A stretch of DNA of 10,089 bases. Origin: SVQP01 sp045594445. GTDB taxonomy: Bacteria; Bacillota; Clostridia; Oscillospirales; CAG-272. The position numbers were made by a program, and so were the translations under genes. The stretch is taken from NCBI GenBank assembly GCA_045594445.1, contig JAZNYL010000110.1:1-10089 (forward strand), given 5' to 3'. Shown here piece after piece: positions 6,805-10,089 of the stretch. Below the pieces are notes generated by a model. The model saw only the letters and a program-made list of their open reading frames with translations. It ran no database searches and was not told the DNA's origin. How positions within the stretch are numbered: the first letter of the stretch is position 1; each line of letters starts with the position of its first letter.

Positions 6805-7943
6805 AGCAAGACCTCCGCACCGCTCTTGAACACGCGGCAAATGCGATAATCCGAGTCAAGCAGCAAAAGATCCGCACGCTTGCCCGCTGCGATCTCACCA
6901 ACCTCGCCGTCGATGCCAAGAGACTTGGCAGGCGCCGTGGTCGCAGCGTACAACGCCGTCTCAAACGGAATGCCCGCAAAGCTCGCAAGATTTCTGACGC
7001 CGTCCATCAGATGCAGCGTACTGCCCGCAATCGCGCCGTCGTGCGTCATGGCTTTGCCATTCTTGACGGTCACGGGCATGCCCGCAATGCTGTATTCGCC
7101 GTCCGCGCAGTCGGTTGCCTCCATCGAATCGGTGATCAGCACCAGCTGCTCTTTTTTATTTCTGTACGCCAGCGCAACCATCTCGGGCGAGACGTGCACG
7201 CCGTCCACAATCAGCTCGGCGTAAGAATCCGAATCAAACGCGGCACAAACCGCGCCGCCGTCACGGTGATGCAGGGGCGGCATGGCGTTGAACAGATGCG
7301 TAAAGCTGCGCACGCCGCGTGTAATCGCTCGCTTTGCCTGCGCGTAGGTCGCGGTCGTGTGTGCAAGGCCCAGCGTAGCGCCCTTGGAAAGCGCACGCGC
7401 GGCAAATTCGCCGCTCTCGTCCAGCTCAAACGCAGCGCTGACGTGTACTGCACCGCAGACGTTACAGATCAAGCCCTCCAGCTCGTCCGGATCCAATCCC
7501 GAGAGCAGCTTAGGCGCATGCGCGCCGCGCTTGGCGGGATTGAGATAGCGACCTTCAAAATGCACGCCGCAGAACACTCCGTTATCATCGGCTGCGTTGA
7601 TACGCGCAACAGCCGCCTGCATGTCCGCAATCGGCGCAGACGCCAGCGTGGGCATCACGCTTGTCACGCCGCCGCGCAGGTATGCGCGTGCCATTTCGGA
7701 GAGCTTTTGCGAGTCGGCAGAGATAAAATCCCCGCCCGCAATGCCGTGGGTATGCATGTCCACAAGGCCGGGTGCAAGATAGGCCTCCTGTCCGTCGATC
7801 ACGGTCGCATTCCGCGCATCCGGCATTGCGTCTTCCGCAGTATATACACCGCAGATCACGCCGTCTTCGACAGATACCGCTCCGGGCAAAAAGCGCATAC
7901 TGCCGCTGTGATATACGTTTACGTTCACAAAAAACAAATTCAC
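6801..7943 (-). CDS. nagA: N-acetylglucosamine-6-phosphate deacetylase
   Basis: A 380-residue amidohydrolase-superfamily enzyme converting GlcNAc-6-phosphate to glucosamine-6-phosphate plus acetate, for amino-sugar use and cell-wall recycling in the cytoplasm. Signature motifs in order are PGLVDMHTHG (H64, H66), HFEGR with metal ligand E130, NPAKRGAH, GLAHT (H195), FTHLFNAMPPLHHRDGG (H216) and LITDS with the catalytic D272. Arg132 stands where family members usually have Pro (HLEGP). Length fits the family. An ATG at 7967 lies in frame, but it would leave a leader of only about 8 bases and has no good ribosome site. GTG at 7943 has AAGGAGG 9 bases upstream, so I prefer it. No nagB or sugar transporter gene appears in the window. 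It is the first gene of the run with the membrane protein and metG, which is an unusual partnership. Confidence 0.93.
   Translation of the reverse strand: MNLFFVNVNVYHSGSMRFLPGAVSVEDGVICGVYTAEDAMPDARNATVIDGQEAYLAPGLVDMHTHGIAGGDFISADSQKLSEMARAYLRGGVTSVMPTLASAPIADMQAAVARINAADDNGVFCGVHFEGRYLNPAKRGAHAPKLLSGLDPDELEGLICNVCGAVHVSAAFELDESGEFAARALSKGATLGLAHTTATYAQAKRAITRGVRSFTHLFNAMPPLHHRDGGAVCAAFDSDSYAELIVDGVHVSPEMVALAYRNKKEQLVLITDSMEATDCADGEYSIAGMPVTVKNGKAMTHDGAIAGSTLHLMDGVRNLASFAGIPFETALYAATTAPAKSLGIDGEVGEIAAGKRADLLLLDSDYRICRVFKSGAEVLL
6812..6816 (-). promoter_or_regulatory. Ribosome binding site fixing the membrane-protein start
   Basis: GGAGG on the minus strand, inside the end of nagA, lies 7 bases before the GTG at 6804. 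That GTG overlaps the nagA TGA by three bases (GTGA). This supports coupled translation and the 276-residue form. Confidence 0.8.
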
Positions 7944-7952
7944 AGCACGGGC

Positions 7953-7959
7953 CCTCCTT
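7953..7959 (-). promoter_or_regulatory. Ribosome binding site fixing the nagA start
   Basis: AAGGAGG on the minus strand lies 9 bases before the GTG at 7943 and inside the reading frame that an ATG at 7967 would open. Together with the promoter at 7982-8010 it argues for the GTG start. Confidence 0.75.
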
Positions 7960-7981
7960 GTGTTCATAATAATCCATGATC

Positions 7982-8010
7982 ATTATAGCAAAGATTTTCC
8001 CAATTTACAA
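7982..8010 (-). promoter_or_regulatory. Sigma-A promoter of nagA (extended -10)
   Basis: On the minus strand TTGTAA (complement of 8005-8010) is followed after 17 bases by TATAAT (complement of 7982-7987). TGC directly before TATAAT gives an extended -10. Transcription should start near 7975, about 32 bases before the GTG start of nagA. It probably drives nagA, the membrane protein and metG, and perhaps tatD. Confidence 0.8.
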
Positions 8011-8071
8011 GAGGGATCGCACAAATTCTCAAAAAGTAATTTTCAAAGGGCGCCGGGCAAGCGCAAAGCGC

Positions 8072-8114
8072 GTACGACAAGGGCTTTGGTCGGAATGCCC
8101 AACAATTGTCGTAC
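8072..8114. other. GC-rich bulged hairpin between divergent promoters
   Basis: GTACGACAA (8072-8080) pairs perfectly with TTGTCGTAC (8106-8114), and GGGC (8081-8084) pairs with GCCC (8097-8100), leaving a 5-base bulge. A small GCGC-AAA-GCGC palindrome lies just left (8061-8071). The stretch is clearly more GC-rich than the AT-rich DNA to its right. It lies upstream of both the nagA and the main ackA start sites, and no T-run follows on either strand, so it is not an obvious leader structure or terminator. Confidence 0.55.
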
Positions 8115-8162
8115 CTGACAAGATTTTCACAATCTTTCAATTGTTATTTTTTTGTCATTTCG

Positions 8163-8180
8163 TTGTTAAAAATTTAACCG
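8163..8180. promoter_or_regulatory. Candidate Rex-like operator upstream of ackA
   Basis: The palindromic core GTTAAA-AA-TTTAAC (8165-8178) gives TTGTTAA-AAAT-TTAACCG over 8163-8180. This matches 12 of the 14 fixed positions of the known Gram-positive Rex consensus TTGTTAANNNNTTAACAA. Rex senses NADH/NAD+ and represses fermentation genes. The site overlaps the weak -35 of a possible upstream promoter whose TATAAT is at 8196-8201. A chance match is possible in such AT-rich DNA. The rest of 8115-8325 holds small palindromes (8191-8202, 8240-8253, 8258-8267) and no gene I can support. Confidence 0.4.
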
Positions 8181-8325
8181 GCATATATTGAATTATATAA
8201 TTAAATGTAGAAATATTTTCATTTTTTGCGGAAAATTTTGACAAATTTTTGTCACTGGTAAATTTACATAAAAATGACGGATAAATTTTATGAATTTTTC
8301 GGTTATAAAAGTTTTTCCGTACGTA

Positions 8326-8354
8326 TTGCAATATTCTGCTATCTTTGATATAAT
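8326..8354 (+). promoter_or_regulatory. Sigma-A promoter of ackA
   Basis: TTGCAA (8326-8331) and TATAAT (8349-8354) are separated by exactly 17 bases. The start site should fall near 8361, leaving a leader of about 35 bases with the ribosome site AGGAGG at 8383-8388, 7 bases before the ackA ATG. Confidence 0.83.
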
Positions 8355-8395
8355 ATATCTCGAATAAGATTTATTTCATCCGAGGAGGAAATTCT

Positions 8396-9589
8396 ATGAA
8401 GATTCTGGTCGTTAACGCCGGAAGCTCGTCGCTCAAGTATCAGCTTTTTGATATGGACGAGCACAAGGTTCTCGCCAAAGGTCTTTGCGAAAAGATCGGA
8501 CTTAGCGGAGCGATCACGCACAAGCGTCCCGGCAAGGAAACTTATGAGGCGGACTATCCCATGCCCACCCATAACGAAGCCATTGCTCTGGTGCTCAAGC
8601 TGCTGACCGATGCCGAATGGGGCGTCATCGCAGACGTAAGCGAGATCAACGCAGTCGGCCACCGTTTCGCACACGGCGGCAAAATCAAGCAGTCCTGCAT
8701 CCTGGAGGACGAGGAGATGAACTACATCGAGTCCATCATCCCGATCAATCCTTTGCACGGACCTCCCGCCATCAAGGGAGTCAACGCATGTAAGGCTCTG
8801 ATGCCCGGCGTTCCCATGGTCGGCGTATTCGACACTTCGTTCTACAGCACGGTTGAGGAAAAGGCGTATATCTACGCTCTGCCCTACGAGTGGTACGAGA
8901 AGTACGGCGTTCGCCGCTACGGCTTCCACGGCACCTCCCACCGCTACGTTGCTGCTGAGGCTGCAAAGTTCGTGGGCAAGCCGATCGAGGAGCTCAAGAT
9001 CGTGACCTGCCACATCGGCTCCGGCTCCTCTATCTCCGCCGTCAAGTACGGCAAGGCAGTTGACACCTCCATGGGCTTCACTCCCCAGGAAGGCCTGCCC
9101 ATGGGCACCCGCTGCGGAACCATTGACCCCTCGATCATCGAGTACATCTGCACCAACTCCGGCATGAGCGTTAAGGAAGTCAACGACGCGCTCAACAAGA
9201 AGTCCGGTCTGCTTGGTATTTCCGGTGTTTCCAACGACGCTCGCTACGTCTGGGATGCAGCCGAGGCCGGCGACCATCGCTCGCAGCTCGCGCTTGACGT
9301 GCTGGCTCACAGCGCAAAGAAGATCATCGGATCCTACGCAGCAGTCATGAACGGCGTGGACGTTATCGTCTTCACCGCAGGCATGGGTGAGAACGACGCT
9401 CGCATCAGAGAGCGTATCGCTACCGATATGGAGTACCTGGGCGTTGAATTCGACGTGGACGCCAACAAGAACTTCCCGCGCGGACAGAATTGCGAGATCT
9501 CCGCAAAGGGCTCCAAGACAAAGGTGCTGGTCATCCCCACCGACGAGGAGTTCATGATCGCAAAGGACACCGAGGCTCTGGTCAAGTAA
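8396..9589 (+). CDS. ackA: Acetate kinase
   Basis: A 397-residue ASKHA-fold kinase that interconverts acetyl phosphate plus ADP with acetate plus ATP, the substrate-level phosphorylation step of acetate fermentation in the cytoplasm. Visible family residues, aligned with the Methanosarcina enzyme, are N7 in NAGSSSLKYQ, R90 in GHRFAHGG, H121 in NPLHGPP, the catalytic D146 in DTSFYSTV, H178 in GFHGTSHRYV, R239 in MGTRCGTIDPS and E382/E383 near the C-terminus. The nucleotide motifs appear as CHIGSGSS (the usual form is HLGNG) and FTAGMGEN (usual form TGGIGEN), which are conservative variants. Full length for the family. A strong AGGAGG precedes the ATG. No pta gene lies beside it in the window. 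It is divergent from nagA, whose product releases acetate. A candidate Rex-like site upstream suggests redox control. Confidence 0.97.
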   Translation: MKILVVNAGSSSLKYQLFDMDEHKVLAKGLCEKIGLSGAITHKRPGKETYEADYPMPTHNEAIALVLKLLTDAEWGVIADVSEINAVGHRFAHGGKIKQSCILEDEEMNYIESIIPINPLHGPPAIKGVNACKALMPGVPMVGVFDTSFYSTVEEKAYIYALPYEWYEKYGVRRYGFHGTSHRYVAAEAAKFVGKPIEELKIVTCHIGSGSSISAVKYGKAVDTSMGFTPQEGLPMGTRCGTIDPSIIEYICTNSGMSVKEVNDALNKKSGLLGISGVSNDARYVWDAAEAGDHRSQLALDVLAHSAKKIIGSYAAVMNGVDVIVFTAGMGENDARIRERIATDMEYLGVEFDVDANKNFPRGQNCEISAKGSKTKVLVIPTDEEFMIAKDTEALVK

Positions 9590-9610
9590 GACACGAAAAA
9601 CAGGATCCCC

Positions 9611-9634
9611 GCGGCGACGTTCGCGTGTCGCTGC
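9611..9634 (+). other. Hairpin between ackA and the aldolase gene
   Basis: An 8-bp stem with one G-T wobble (9611-9618 with 9627-9634) lies 21 bases after the ackA stop codon. No T-run follows (CTCTAACATAG), so it is at most a weak terminator or a processing or attenuation structure. No convincing promoter was seen between it and the next gene, so the two genes may be co-transcribed. Confidence 0.5.
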
Positions 9635-9675
9635 CTCTAACATAGAATAAATTTATTGAAAGGATACAAAAAACT

Positions 9676-10044
9676 ATGGCTCAATCACCTTTTGAAATCA
9701 AAAAAGAAATCTGCGACATCGGTAAGAGAATTTACGATCACGGTTTCGTAGCAGCAAACGACGGTAACATCTCCGTCAAGGTAGGCCCCAACGAGTACTA
9801 CTGCACTCCCACCGGCGTATCGAAGAGAGTTCTTACTCCCGATATGATTATCAAGGTTGACAGAAACGGTAACAAGCTCGAGGGCAAGATGAACCCCTCC
9901 TCCGAAATCAAAATGCATATGAGAGTTTACCAGGAGCGTCCCGACGTTAACGCCGTTGTTCACGCTCATCCTCCCGTAGCTACCGCTTTCACAGTAGCAG
10001 GCGTTGAGCTTGACCAGTACATACTCCCCGAGGCGATCCTTACC
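9676..10044 (+). CDS. Class II aldolase/adducin-family protein, 3'-truncated by the contig end
   Basis: The first 123 residues of a class II aldolase, the family of L-fuculose-1-phosphate aldolase, L-ribulose-5-phosphate 4-epimerase and related sugar-phosphate enzymes. Full members are usually about 210-230 residues. Visible motifs are NDGNIS (28-33), YCTPTGVSK (42-50, phosphate-binding region), the catalytic-type Glu77 in NPSSE and the zinc ligands H96 and H98 in VVHAHPP. The third zinc histidine would lie in the missing part. GAAAGGA precedes the ATG at 9676 by 11 bases. The apparent stop at 10072-10074 and the last nine codons belong to adapter sequence, not to the gene. Substrate cannot be settled from this half; FucA-like is plausible. 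It follows ackA on the same strand with 86 bp between them. Confidence 0.88.
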
Positions 10045-10089
10045 AAGTCGGATCGTAGCCATGTCGTTCTGTGAGCCAAGGAGTTGGGA
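10045..10089. other. Sequencing adapter at the contig end (BGI/MGI type)
   Basis: From memory, bases 10045-10086 equal the 42-base BGISEQ/MGI reverse-read adapter, which begins AAGTCGGATCGTAGCC and ends CCAAGGAGTTG; three further bases (GGA) follow. At exactly this point the aldolase protein stops resembling its family. This is an assembly artefact, not genomic DNA. Confidence 0.93.

Noticed and set aside
7976..8191. A 71-codon plus-strand frame in the nagA-ackA gap
   Set aside because: It runs through the nagA promoter and the hairpin, has no ribosome site, and its translation has mixed, non-protein-like composition.
9676..10074. A complete 132-residue class II aldolase with a natural stop
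   Set aside because: The stop and the last nine codons lie in adapter sequence. The family needs about 90 more residues, including another zinc ligand, so the gene is truncated by the contig end.

Overview
The window looks like a chromosomal segment of a low-to-mid GC, anaerobic, fermentative Bacillota (Clostridia, probably a gut Oscillospirales-type organism). This is inferred from strong AGGAGG-type ribosome binding sites, textbook sigma-A promoters with TATAAT boxes and 17-bp spacers, AT-rich gaps between moderately GC-rich genes, the metG/tatD pairing common in Bacillota, and acetate kinase. It appears to be the end of an assembled contig: the last 45 bases are not genomic but match a BGI/MGI sequencing adapter.

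Layout: 1-412 is a gene-free stretch holding a multi-hairpin inverted-repeat element (copy 1) and the terminator of the next gene. 413-2467 (minus) encodes a divergent EF-G paralogue with its own promoter (about 2578-2626). 2705-2738 is the terminator of a minus-strand gene run that reads nagA (6801-7943), an unrecognised multi-pass membrane protein (5974-6804, coupled by a GTGA overlap), metG (3968-5938) and tatD (2742-3545). A second copy of the multi-hairpin element (3570-3900) sits between metG and tatD. The nagA promoter is at 7982-8010. The gap of about 450 bp between nagA and ackA also holds a GC-rich hairpin, several AT-rich palindromes including a Rex-like site, and the ackA promoter. 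On the plus strand ackA (8396-9589) is followed by a class II aldolase gene whose 3' part is missing because the contig ends.

Functional links: NagA deacetylates GlcNAc-6-phosphate and releases acetate, while AckA interconverts acetate and acetyl phosphate with ATP. The divergent pair therefore touches the same metabolite (an inference from family chemistry). MetG and the EF-G paralogue serve translation; TatD is a metal-dependent nuclease-type hydrolase. No defence system, prophage, CRISPR array, tRNA or rRNA was seen. The most unusual content is the pair of structured intergenic repeats, whose hairpins differ between copies by compensating changes, and the adapter at the right end.
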